NCBI GenBank assembly: GCA_003999685.1
Contig: CP021222.1
Span: 2,914,001 to 2,978,000 of the forward strand
From: Taiwanofungus camphoratus
Taxonomy: Eukaryota > Basidiomycota > Agaricomycetes > Polyporales > Taiwanofungaceae
Reading direction: 5' to 3'
DNA length: 64,000 bases
Part shown: positions 37,174 to 47,442 of the stretch, in pieces
Numbering within the stretch: position 1 is the first letter of the stretch
Layout: each line of letters begins with the position of its first letter
The notes under the pieces: generated by a model
The model's database searches: none
Told to the model about the DNA's origin: nothing
What the model saw: the letters and a program-made list of their open reading frames with translations, nothing else
Program-made: the position numbers and the translations under genes

Positions 37174-39456
37174 ATGATGGCGCCAGACTCTGCAACAGCA
37201 CATGCACCCAAATCCCTAGCAGAGCTGCAAGACTTACTAAGAAATGATACGAAAGTCAAGGTTGCCGGTGAGATGGACTAGTATGAGCGACTCGTGTCCT
37301 ATACACTTAGTGACTAAAGTGATGTAGGTGTCGACGGTAGGTCGAGGATTATTGTGTACGAAGTTTGAAATCTAAGAGGATAGTATTTTTGAAGTCGATG
37401 GTGTGCTGAGAGGAAAGTTTATGGTCTGTCCCTCCATTATCAAACGTACTTCTCAAAGCCATAGTGATTCCTATTATTAGTCCAAGGAGAAATTCCTCAG
37501 CGCAGTCTCCTCGGACGGATTTGGATTCTGCAGTGTAATCTTGTGCGTGGTCCTGACATGCGTCGAATAGCCATCGCTGGACATTCATGTTAATAGTGGT
37601 TGGGACATGCACGATGCTGTATACTCGACAGAACTACTTATCTCGAACAGGGCAAATGGCTATCGTGATCTTCTGGCCTTGATAGACCTGTCCACATACC
37701 GTCGTATCCCATGGGAGAATAACGTTCCTTTCTTCCTTGTTTCCTTTCTGGACCCGGAAACAAAGGAACCCATCTGCGCTGATCCTCGTGGCGTGTTAAG
37801 GAAAGTAGTAGAAAGAGCGGATCGAAACGGTTGGCAATGTTTCGCCGGTTGTGAGTATGAAGTAAGCATCTCCGTTGGTGTCCTTCAAGAATGACACTCA
37901 CCATCTCGTTCCAGTATTTCCAATTTAAAGGTAGGCTGTTGGCTCCTGTGTCCGTACAAAATTAACCTCTCTTTTATGGCCAGAGACACCACAAAGTCTC
38001 GCGGAGAAGAAATTTACAAACATTGAGCCGTTGACCACTGGCAGTAGGTCACAATTATATGGCTTGCCCTATGCCTGTTACTGAAGATGTGAAAATTCTG
38101 CAGTGCATGGTTATTCTCTTTTGCGCACGCAGCTTAACAATGAATACTTTCACGACCTCTTCGACGAAAGCCTAAAGTTTGAAGTCCCTCTCGAAGGCCA
38201 TCGTTCGTGTTATCTCGCAATATGTTCACTACTCAGATTCATTGGAATGATGTGGGCCTTCAAATCGTAGATACGGAGACGGGACCGGGCGTCTATGAAA
38301 CTGCCCTGGCCTATACAAATGCTCTACGCATGGCGGATAATGCGATTTTGTTCAAGTTCCTTGCTAAGAGTATCGGTATGAAGCGAGGCGTCGTTCCCAG
38401 CTTCATGGCCAAACCTTGGGGAAATGTAGGCGCATTTAGGCAACTGTATTGGTAGAAATTCGCTGATACATCTTGCAGCTTCCGGGATGCAGCGGGTAAG
38501 AATTTACTATTCTCAGACGTGGTCGCTACCGCAGTCCTTTCCACCGCACTAACGTCGTAATAATTAGCCATATTCACGTCTCGTTGAGGGACCAGAGCGG
38601 AAAGAGTCTGTTTGCTGTTTCAGAATCAGAGCTTAAGACCGGCAGAACAGATGCTGCGTACGACGATACGAAATTCCTGAGCCAATTGGGAGAATGGTTT
38701 CTCGCAGGCATCTTGGACGGACTTCCTGATGGTGAGTCACTGCTCTCTAGTGTAGACCACTTATTTAATGGTACCACCAGTTATGCCAATGGTCAGTACT
38801 GGATGCTATTTATGACTGTCGTGTTGACTTAGTTTTCCTAAATAGCTTGTGCCTACTATCAATGGATACAAGCGACTTGTTGGTGGTGAAGCGTTCTGGG
38901 CACCAAATGCTGTCACTTATGGTTACGACTCGCGTGCGGCGTCTGTACGTATCATATCCCCACCCTCTGTTCCGCCGTCCGCGACCAGGATGGAAATTCG
39001 TGTGCCAGGCGCGGATATGAATCCCTACTTTGCAATGAGTGCCATTTTTGCATTAGGCTTCCGAGGCATAGAGAAGAAGCTTCGGCTGCCTGGTCCCCCT
39101 GTAAGCCATTTGACGCTGGATGATAAGAGGAACGGCAAGGTACGTTCTTAGCTCTTGTGTTGGGGACGGTGGAAGATCGGACGTTCACATGCCGGCACGG
39201 TATATAGGTCCAGATGCTCCCTCAGTCTCTTGAATTAGCGACTGGACGGATGATGCGTCCCGAGAGCATTGCACGTGAGGTGTTCGGACACGACTTGATC
39301 GAGCATTTTGGAGGTACGCGGCAACATGAGGTGAAGCTGTGGAATGAAGCTGTTACTAGCTGGGAAAGTACGTCTCAATATTCTTAACTCGTGATTTAGC
39401 TGTCCTCCAATCTTATCTCCTCTTTCTCAGTTGAGAGATACTTAGAGCTAGCGTAA
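37174..39456 (+). CDS. Glutamine synthetase-family enzyme (FluG/GS-I-like)
   Basis: This enzyme has the glutamine-synthetase catalytic fold, but its wording is closer to FluG-type and prokaryotic-type GS-like ligases than to the canonical fungal GS-II. Start MMAPDSATAHAPKSLAEL at 37174. Blocks: YRDLLALIDLSTYRRIPWEN, VPFFLVSFLDPETKEPICAD, RNGWQCFAGCEYEYFQF (active-site Glu region), ETGPGVYETALAYTNALRMA, SFMAKPWGN joined through a 17-nt exon (38479-38495) to LPGCSGHIHVSLRDQ (the His-containing ATP-binding loop), and GGEAFWAPNAVTYGYDSRAA. RMEIRVPGADMNPY follows, with the catalytic Arg and Asn-Pro-Tyr, and the protein ends AVTSWEIERYLELA at TAA 39454-39456. It probably acts in the cytosol as a gamma-glutamyl ligase. 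The substrate may not be ammonia. About ten introns. Confidence 0.8.
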
Positions 39457-40902
39457 AGGACGTGTATGCTTATTTCACGAAGTCTTTATTGAGTGCAGGT
39501 GCGTGTATTGTGGATAGAAATGTATGTTACATAGAACTATTCGCGCCTTTGAACACTCATTGACACTCAAAGTGGTTGTTACTCCAGGTAGGCTCTGATA
39601 GATGTGGCTGTATCTCATCGCATCTATACAAGAAATGCTCGTTCGAACTTCAAACTCAGTTCTCGCCAATTGAATGTAACCCTCAGTCCTGTACTGTTCC
39701 CTCCTGAGGGAGCTTAGCGCTGGATTTACGAAATGATCCCAGAAGGCGATCATGTATCGAACTCTACAAGAGCTTACGGCACGATATCGAACCAACGCAT
39801 TTATACTTGTCACTTATCGATCTCATCACCAGGTCACGCTAAGGATACCATAGCGCAAGCCATGCTTTCTGTCGTAATCTGGAATGACGCGAGGTTCACT
39901 GTCGAAGATGATGTCGCTAAGCAATGTGGGCCCTTGGGTGATTTCGCGCAATATAGGAACCACGCTATTCACACAAGGCTGATACTTCGCGGAAGTCCGA
40001 TTTCTTGTCCTGCAGATCATGCAAGTGAGGAGCAGGCAATCCCCTTACCAGAAATCACTCCTGATATCTTCCATAAGGTGTTCAACTGCTCCTGCGCATT
40101 GAGTTCGCTACGGACAAATATCAGATGTTCGTGTTCTGTGATCGTTACCGCGGAGAACCCACTTCGAACAACCCAAATGATGGGTATCAATGACAGAAAG
40201 ATGCAGAATTGGATGATCAATACATAGAAGTGGACTAGGGATAGCCGTTTGAGATTGTCCTCGCTGCTAATTACTTGGACATAAAAGTTTTTCTCTAAGC
40301 CTAGGTCCTTGCATCCATACCTTATCAGTGCCTTCGGGAGTCCTGCCTGCAGTAGAACCGCAAATTTAATAAGAGATAAAAGTACAGAGGTTGAGATGTT
40401 CAACATCGTGAGTATGCCAACCACCTCACACCGTGCACCAGAGAGGCTGAATTTAGACCTTTCAGTGTATGAAATGGTCCTTTCGTACGATTTATGGTTG
40501 ATTAGGGTAGAATGTCAAATTTTGTTTCATTCTAATGGTGCATGGATTGGACGAGTTTTGACCACTGAGCCCAGACAAAACGTCGACCGTAAATGAGACT
40601 AAATTGGTCCATCTTATAGACGAAAGAACGCATCAATTTAGGCTGCTACGGTTTTTAGTACCAGAAAGGTGACTCAGACCGACTTTCGTGTTTTACAGTG
40701 TGGGACATTTCATACTGTGGTAAATAATCAAAACAACAAAAGAATACTCAAGTAACGTACACGTTCTGCGGGTTAACAGGGAAGCATAAGCACAGGATCC
40801 GACAGCTGGTTGAGAGATGTTTCCTTCTTGATATTCAATGTTTAGGTCCACATGCGTGTATGCACACCCTTGTGGTACCGTTGATAGAGATAGGCAAGAG
40901 CC
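39457..40902. other. Mostly non-coding region with a weak membrane-protein-like frame
   Basis: On the minus strand 40017-40424 reads MVGILTMLNISTSVLLSL and later LVHFYVLIIQFCIFLSLI, hydrophobic enough for one or two membrane helices. A competing + strand frame (39733-40227) overlaps it and no family matches either. A remnant of a membrane protein gene is possible. The remainder is A/T-rich with no recognised feature. Confidence 0.25.
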
Positions 40903-41852
40903 TTAAGCAGATGCTGGTTCTGACTTCGAGCGAATGCCGTGAAACCAGTGTAGAAAATGCGTCACATCCTGCCCACCATTGTTAGAACATCTCGAAACCG
41001 GTATCGTGATTCCACAACGATATAAACTGACCTGCGAAATGGTACTGTCCATCGTAGATTCAGCAATGAAGGACGGTATCTTGCCGCCCGGGGTACTGGA
41101 AGTAGCCATCTGCCATTCCACCTTGCCGTTTTCGAGCTCCTTGAGACGCTCCACACTCACATAGCGGCCTTTTACACCCTTCTCCTCCAGCTTGGCGAGG
41201 TCTGCACTGTCAGCTAGGTCTACAGGCATAGATACGATCAACCTAAGAATAGTAGATTGCTCAGGACAACCCATGCGCAGAGAAAGACATACTGCTAACC
41301 CGATCTTAGGCGATGTTTCGCTCAAGTAGGTGGTCTGCACGACTGTAAACACTCGGGGAGACACAGGGGGTGGAAAGGTGTAGTAGAGGGTCCAAACGGA
41401 TTGCCTCGGAGATAACTGTTTGACAAGTGTGACTTTCTTGATGTCGGAGATGTATCTTTACATCGTGTACCGGTCGTTAGCCTCATGCCAGATAGCTTGC
41501 CACAAGAAGAGATATGCACTGTTTCTCATTCTCCGCCTTGTCTACGCCCAGCTTGCTCCAGAACTCGTCAAAAGTTGCGTCCTCTGCTGTGTGCTCGCTG
41601 ACCCGACAGTGCCACGGTGCCCCATCTTGGGGACCTTTCTGGCGTGAGCAAGTCCTGACGGTGCCTTTCTGGTATGTCTTTCCTTGCTTCCAAGATGAAG
41701 TAGAATCCAGGAGGGCCTGCCCGACTGCGATTATATCATCCTCTGGAGGAATCTCTGCTCACCAAACTCAGTCAGTGGTTCTATGTGGTAAGATGACACT
41801 CCTTTGTACCTGATATCTTCACAGGAGTGATAGATAATTCAATCGACGGCAT
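40903..41852 (-). CDS. DUF3074 (START-like) domain protein
   Basis: This is a fungal protein of the DUF3074 family, whose fold belongs to the START/Bet v1-like lipid-binding group; the ligand is unknown. Start MPSIELSITPVKIS at 41852 is joined through an intron to EIPPEDDIIAVGQALLD, then STSSWKQGKTYQKGTVRT, DGAPWHCRVSEHTAED, TFDEFWSKLGVDKAENEKQ, a middle exon with FTVVQTTYLSETSPK, and IVSMPVDLADSADLAKLEEK. These are followed by RYVSVERLKELENGKVEWQM, TSSTPGGKIPSFIAESTM and the last exon DVTHFLHWFHGIRSK. TAA is at 40903-40905. The WHxRVSxH and PxGGxIPxxI/ESTM patterns are typical of the family. Four or five introns, all with GT-AG borders. It is likely cytosolic, since no signal peptide or membrane helix is present. 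It is the last clear host gene before the transposon block. Confidence 0.82.
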
Positions 41853-42457
41853 CCCTCACTCCTGTTTCCGCTGGACAGAGGCTAGATTTGGTGAGAAACA
41901 AAGGAGGCAGTTGCAGCATAGCCGAAACATGACTACCGTTTTATGAGGGTTCTTGAGCAGGCTATAATTGGGCATCAGGTTAAATATCATTTTATGTAGT
42001 TATTTATTCCACATGCGACAACTGCCTTGACTTCCTGAGCGACAATCATGCACTGGCAATGAGAATCTTGTCACAACTCTGATCTGTCGCAGTGCAGCTG
42101 CACCGTGATACTCGCGTGTTCGAGCCCCGCTTGAAGTCGGCATGTACTCTTTTTTTTTTTTAATTCCTCAAGTTTATACTCCATACGACGTAGGTACATG
42201 TAGAGTAATAATGATAGTAAGTGGGCATCCGCGCCCGCATGAGCGGTCCACCTACATGTTTCAGTGGCCTCGTTATGTGGCGTGGGCATATAATCCAGTT
42301 AGGCCTGCAAAGAGAAAGATATAGTCATCCATAGGACGCCATACCTAACCCCCGCCCGACCCACTTTTTCACGCTCTATGTGTTTACTCGGCCCGGTAAT
42401 CCCGTTCCGTCAGTAAATCACTTAAGGAACTGAGTGTAGCCCTACAGGTTTCAGGCC
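41853..42457. other. Intergenic region next to the transposon block, with a pol III-like B box and T12 run
   Basis: No protein gene is seen. A sequence GTTCGAGCCC (42118-42127) fits the pol III B-box consensus, and a run of 12 T (42150-42161) follows 22 bases later. No matching A box or full cloverleaf could be built. Bases 42330-42457 are the 3' non-coding end of the neighbouring LINE fragment; its exact limit is not defined. Confidence 0.35.
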
Positions 42458-43751
42458 TCAGTTATCGTTCGGATAGACGTGGGGGTCGTCGCGGATACTG
42501 GGTTCCGCTATCCCTTCATCTATCCAGTTATGGTACATTTCAAACGCCTTTGCTTCGGCATCGTACCACTCGCAGAAATCCCGGTACTTTCCACCCAGGG
42601 CTGTGGTCATACCGGGATCTAAATGTTGGTCCGCGTGGAACCGTTGCCAGGCCGCTTGTCTTCCGACGGTGTGGCACATAAGACGGGCACGAGTGAACGT
42701 TCTCGTGCACGCAGCTTCAGCTTCAAGCAGAGATTCTGCTAAAATCTCCACCCAATCAAATGTGGAGACCATCGGGTTGAGCCGAAGGAACTCCATAATG
42801 TCATCCGGGGTCCATCCCCTTTGTTCAGGGGGCCCCATCAGAAGCGGATCACGAGGACCCTGTTGGCGCTTCGTCCTGATCCAAAATGGACAGTCGAAGA
42901 GCACATGTTCCCTAGTTTCCTCCGCTCCGCACAAGCAGAGGTGAGGGCCTGGGATATTGAACCTAGAGCGGTATTCACCGCCTGGGAAATGGTTGGTGAG
43001 CACACGACATACGCGTGCCACCTCCTTGTTGGACTTGCCAGCTGCCTTTAAGACCCACGTGCCCTTAGCCGTGGTCCCGTGCAGCGGTAGGGCGTCCTCA
43101 GTTACTTTCCATAACCGACGACCACGGTAGCTGGGGTTATCAACTAGCGTCCCCCAGCGCTTTTTGACCCTTGCCTTGATGCGAGCAAGGGCCATCGATT
43201 GTGAGATGAATTCCGGTTGGGGATCATCCAATGCCTTCTTCGCGAGTTCATCGACGAACTCGTTCTGAAAAATGCCTTTATGGGATGGAACCCAAAAAAG
43301 GACAATGCGTCGGCGTTCATCTGCATCAAGGAACGCTCGGACGTGTTGAGAGGCCATGACCGCCGCCATCTGCGACGGTCCAACCTCCGGCTTGAAAATT
43401 CGATTGAGTGCCGATTGGTTATCGGAACAGACTATAAGGGTGGTGATGTGGGCAGGGACATCACGGACCGCTTCACGCAGCCCGTGCGCCAATGCCAGCA
43501 TCTCTGCATCGAAGCTCTGGACCTTGCCGGCCCCGAACTTCCCATGGGCAACGTGGTCTTCTCCGTCAATGACGAGCCACGCACTACCGGATCTCACTGA
43601 TGGCGCATTTGCATACGATCCATCAGTGAACAGCATTCACCCTTCTGGCTGGGCCAACTGGCGCCTGAATTCCGGCCACCAGGTGAATTCCAACCAGTCG
43701 GTGAATTCAGGAGAGCATTTGTTCGGACCTTTTCCGTCCAAGAACACCCGC
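42458..43751 (-). mobile_element. 3' fragment of a non-LTR retrotransposon (LINE) with RNase H domain
   Basis: The minus-strand reading from the junction at 43751 to the stop at 42458 is the C-terminal end of a LINE ORF2. A frame segment upstream (SPEFTDWLEFTWWPEFRRQL) runs into a TGA at 43637-43639, directly followed by MLFTDGSYANAPSVRSGSAW. The open part of 392 residues is an RNase H domain with its acidic residues (FTDGS, FDAEMLALAHG, VCSDNQSAL, PSHKGIFQNEFVDELAKKA). A zinc-knuckle-like CLCGAEETREHVLFDC, the usual C-terminal CCHC of fungal Tad-like elements, follows. The endonuclease and reverse transcriptase are missing because the sequence is cut by the LTR that begins at 43752. The in-frame TGA may have been a Trp (TGG). 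A dead fragment. Confidence 0.85.
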
Positions 43752-45360
43752 TGATACGACCTAGGGGACCCTGGTACCTAGGGAGTGCTCCGCAACGTGG
43801 CTGGGGGTAGTGTGATAACTGTGAGGGTGTGAGGGTAGGAGCTACAACCTGTATGATACCGGGAAACCTGTATGTCTTGTTTTTGTAAGTAGGGGAGTAA
43901 GGGGTCAAGGGTCCTGCACAACAGGATCTTGTTCCTAAGTGCTATACTATCCCTAAGGCCTTGCAAGGCCCTCCGAAGTACGCGAAGTTCTTCGAAGTTT
44001 TGCGAAGTCCTTCGAAGTTTTTTAGCTAAATCGCGCGAGCTGACTTCGTAGATGCTGCGAAGTCCTTTTAGCTAGAGTTAGCTAAAGGGCGTAAGGTTTA
44101 GAGGTTTGTTAGAGCGAGGTGGGCGAGGTTTGGCTAGCGTAGGAGACCTGTAGGAGAGGTCAGAGAGTTCGAGGGCGTAGGGAGATGTACTATAGCCTGT
44201 AACTAAGGCTATGGGAGAGTCGTAGGGCTATTCGTAGAACGTAGGGATGACGCAACGTGAGCCTAAGGGTATAACTAAGGCGGAGGCCCACCGGATAGGT
44301 GCTATAGGAGGTGCTGAAGGGTGTGAAGTCACGGCGACTTTCGTAGATCGTAGTGCGTAGTTCGGGAAGCGTAGACGTGGTTCGTAGATATATTGCGAGC
44401 GTAGACGTAGTTCAAAGGTACTGAAACGAAGCTGGGGTGGAGACTTAGGGACCTTAGGACCGTTCCTAAGGTTGTACCTGTGGCGCTTTCCTGAGATCGG
44501 AGCTACAGGGGAACTGGTATTCCAAAGAGAGAAGCGTGCACGGAGGGGTCTCTCTCGTACATAGTAAACTACCTCTGACTAAATAGGGGAGCGTGAGGTG
44601 AACTAATCTTGCGCGAAGTGATCCTTACGAGTCCGAAATGTGTACTAAAACGCATGGACTCCGAAGTGAACATGAGGGGGATAGAAACTAATTAGGAACT
44701 GAAACAGGGGAACTACGAACGGTAGAAAGGTGACCAACTTCATTCACGAGGGCGGGATGACTATCCGAGAGCAGCCATGCGCCGTGATCACCTATCTTAG
44801 CGGGCTAAGAGCGCACGAAGTTCTTAGCAGCGGGACTTGGCCTAATCGGGGCAGGAGGTGTCCTAAATGGGTGGAGGGTCATATGGGTACGCCCTAGGAT
44901 GACCTTATGGCATAGGATCGAGACCCATGGGGGTGCACAAGGCTTTCTAAGTTCAATTTCCGGAACTTCGGACCGTTTCGGAGCCTATCGGAGGTAGCTG
45001 CAATCACAAGAGCTAGGAGAGACTTAGCTAAGACTTCTTAGCTAAGCCCGGGATGAGTGACGTTGTAGATAGGACCTAGATCCAACGGAACAGTATGGGA
45101 GGGCCGGCAGTGTCCGATAGTGGACTTAGCAGGAGTTAGGGACTTCGCGTCTAGCATTCGAAATCTCATAGCACCTCGTGTGACTTCGCAAGACTTCGTA
45201 GGGTGTTAGGAGGGTTTAGGAAGGAGAGGGGGCGTTAGGAATATTATAGGAACCTATCCCTCCTGTCGTAGGCTGTAGGAGAGTCTTAGAGTGGTCGGTT
45301 GGGGGATTAGAAAGCTCCTAAAATCGCGATTCGGGGCCCAGGAGGCTACGGGACTCATCA
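43752..45360 (-). repeat. LTR1, short form (3' LTR of element A)
   Basis: Terminal repeat starting tgatacgacctagg and ending ggactcatca on the + strand, 1609 bases. The same ends occur in three other copies in this window. Relative to LTR2 and LTR3 it lacks two blocks of roughly 70 and 90 bases, near 44050 and near 44165. It is rich in CGAAG/CTTCG and TTAGCTAA motifs. On its outer side it cuts the LINE fragment; on its inner side it touches the polypurine tract, which identifies it as the 3' LTR. Confidence 0.93.
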
Positions 45361-45370
45361 CCTCCTCCCT
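45361..45370 (-). promoter_or_regulatory. Polypurine tract of element A
   Basis: On the minus strand AGGGAGGAGG lies immediately before the TG of the 3' LTR, preceded by TTTCAAT. Position and composition are those of the plus-strand DNA primer of LTR retrotransposons. Confidence 0.85.
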
Positions 45371-45528
45371 ATTGAAATCCTGACTGTCCTCAGTCAGTGT
45401 GCGCGACCGTGGGAACTTGTAGCCTATCGCGTCCGATCTGCGAAGCGGGCGATATCCTGATAGAAGCTAATTGTGGGTGCCTCTTATCTTTTTCTCCTTT
45501 CTCCCCTTTTGCCTTTCCCTTCCCCATC

Positions 45529-46906
45529 ATGTTCGACGATATGGACTCTGATGGTGTTGGCCTAGCTCACAGCGATGTCCTGGCGCTCCTCGATTCTCGT
45601 CTGGAGGGCGTAGCGGAGGCCGAAGATTACCTGCGGTGGGCGAGGAACTTAGGACGTCGTGTGGTACGTACCCTCCTCGATCGCTCGTTACATTGTCTTC
45701 ACTGCGTTATAGGGTAACTGGCGGGTCCTGTCCCAGGCTTCGAACGCTCCTGCCGATCCTACCTTAGAGGCCGCCATCGTCGAAGGTTTGACGGCGATTC
45801 TCCCTCTCGCGGACTCGTCGTGGATCTCGTGGGCCCACACCGGCTTTCCTCAGTTCGCCGCTATGCTTCAAGAGTGAGACGCACAGCGCGAACTCGCCCG
45901 CGCGACCGAACAACTTCGTGTGGAGGCGGTCGAGCGCGCTGCGCTTGAACGCGCTGCCCAACTTGCGGCTTCGTCTTCTGCTCCTTCGCCGGCCCCTAGT
46001 CGTACCTCATCGCGCACTCGTCGTCCCTCAGCTCGGGCCAAGGCAGCAGCTTCTACCCGCGCGGCTTCCCAGGCTAGCTCGATCATGGCCTCCGTTTCTA
46101 GCGGCCAAGTCGGCGAACTCGCCTCGTCCACGAGTTCGGGTGTCTTCGTAGGGGTCCCTCCTACTCAGGGGAAGGACGCTGCGAAGGCGAAGGCTCCTCC
46201 GACGCCCGAAGCCCTGGCTAACATGGCAAAGGCGGCAGAGCATCGGCGAACCCATGCGAAGGTGAGTGCACGTCTTTTTCGTGACTGTTCGCGGCTTATC
46301 ATCGCTACCTAGTGCGATCGCTGCAGCACCTACACCACAGACTTCGAGTGCGAACTCCCAGTGGGTGCCGTGAAGTGCGGCAAGTGTCTGCGAGAGTCGC
46401 AGGGGTGTTATTGGGGCGGATTCTCCGTAGACGGTAAGGAGCGCGGCGTGCGCGTTTCAAAGCGTGGTAGGGCTTCTCGTGCCCTCGTTATCGCATCATT
46501 GCTGATGTTAGCACGTCCCCTAGCTGCGGGCCAACCTCCTCAGGTGTCCCCGCCTCGCGCCCGCGAGTCCAAGAAGGCGAAGTCGACCCCTGCACCTACA
46601 ATGTCGCTCGAGGCCTCGCTGGCCCTTAACGGCGCCGAATACTTGGACGGCCTTACCCCTGCGCATCAAGCCGTTGTCGAAGGCCTCTGGTATGACCGCG
46701 CGATGGCCGAGAGTCGCGCAATGCGTCTCGAAGACTACATCTCGGGGCTCTATCGTGCCGAAACCGCCCTAACCGGTCGTACGCCTGCGCCGCTCGACTT
46801 GAGCTCTCTCCCCCTTCCTCGCCGTCGCATCGCCGCCTCCTCTACTGATCCTGGTCCCTCCGGTGAGTCCGAGCAGGATGAGGAAGATGCCGAGGCCGAG
46901 GTTTAG
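45529..46906 (+). pseudogene. Antisense spliced gene in element A: Zn2Cys6-like, acid-tailed protein
   Basis: This gene lies between INT and the 3' LTR, on the strand opposite to gag-pol. A pyrimidine-rich run (about 45486-45525), usual upstream of fungal start codons, precedes ATG 45529 (MFDDMDSDGVGLAHSDVLAL). Intron 1 is 45664-45712 (gtacgt...ttatag). Exon 2 gives NWRVLSQASNAPADPTLEAA and WISWAHTGFPQFAAMLQE, then a TGA (45875-45877). In the same frame it continues with an Ala/Arg/Glu coiled-coil-like part. Intron 2 (donor gtgagt at 46262, acceptor cctag at 46312) leads into CDRC...C...CGKC...C, six Cys spaced C-x2-C-x8-C-x8-C-x2-C-x6-C. YWGG, a basic Ser/Pro linker, LNGAEYLDGLTPAHQAVVEG and an acidic end DEEDAEAEV follow. 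The spacing is close to Gal4-type binuclear clusters. The TGA suggests a broken or differently spliced gene. The function is unknown. Confidence 0.65.
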
Positions 46907-47442
46907 AAGGTGGGGGGGGGTTCGTAGTTCGTCGTCTCGCCCATTCCGTATCCGTCGCACCAACGTGCTGTATTCTCTCTCGTTGCGCGTCCCTTTGCTA
47001 GGGACCTTTTCCAATATGTGTACAATAGTCTGAATATAGCGGACGCAAACGTCGTCCTTGTGAAAAGGTTTCTAAGTGTGTGAAGTAACCAAACAACACA
47101 GAGATGAATTAGAAGACTTAGGGGGATAAAATGCGCTCATTTAGGCTCAGTAAATCATCATGGCCTTGAAAGGCATAAGGCCCCTCGCGCAATCTTCGCT
47201 CCGCTCGGCGTTTTAGGAGCTTTTTAGAACGATATCGCGACTTCGTGAGTTGAATCACTATAGTAAAAAGTAGGAGATGTTGTAAGTAAAAATTCGTAGA
47301 CATTCGGAACTTCGTAGCTGTCAAAACTGAGTAGGGGCTTGTTGGGGAAAGTAAAACATGACCAAAAGGTAAGCGAAAAGTAAAATGGACGTAGCGTAAT
47401 CTTAGCTAAAGTCGGGGTATCGTCGATTGCTCCTCTGATTCT
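46907..47442. other. Spacer between antisense gene and integrase of element A
   Basis: Non-coding, with a G run (46911-46920) just after the antisense stop and an A/T-rich part near 47250-47400. It holds the 3' ends of both convergent transcripts. No protein gene is seen. Confidence 0.5.

Noticed and set aside
39733-40227. 164-codon + strand frame
   Set aside because: No domain, no plausible promoter or introns, and it overlaps a hydrophobic frame on the other strand that is at least as likely.
42338-42365. Telomere-like cctaaccccc near the LINE 3' end
   Set aside because: A single occurrence without tandem repetition; the window is gene-rich and not terminal.
43217-43754. Two overlapping + strand frames opposite the LINE RNase H domain
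   Set aside because: They mirror the real minus-strand RNase H frame and show no domain of their own.
45865-45890. Mini-intron gtgagacgcacag that would remove the TGA in the antisense gene
   Set aside because: Thirteen bases is far too short for spliceosomal removal.
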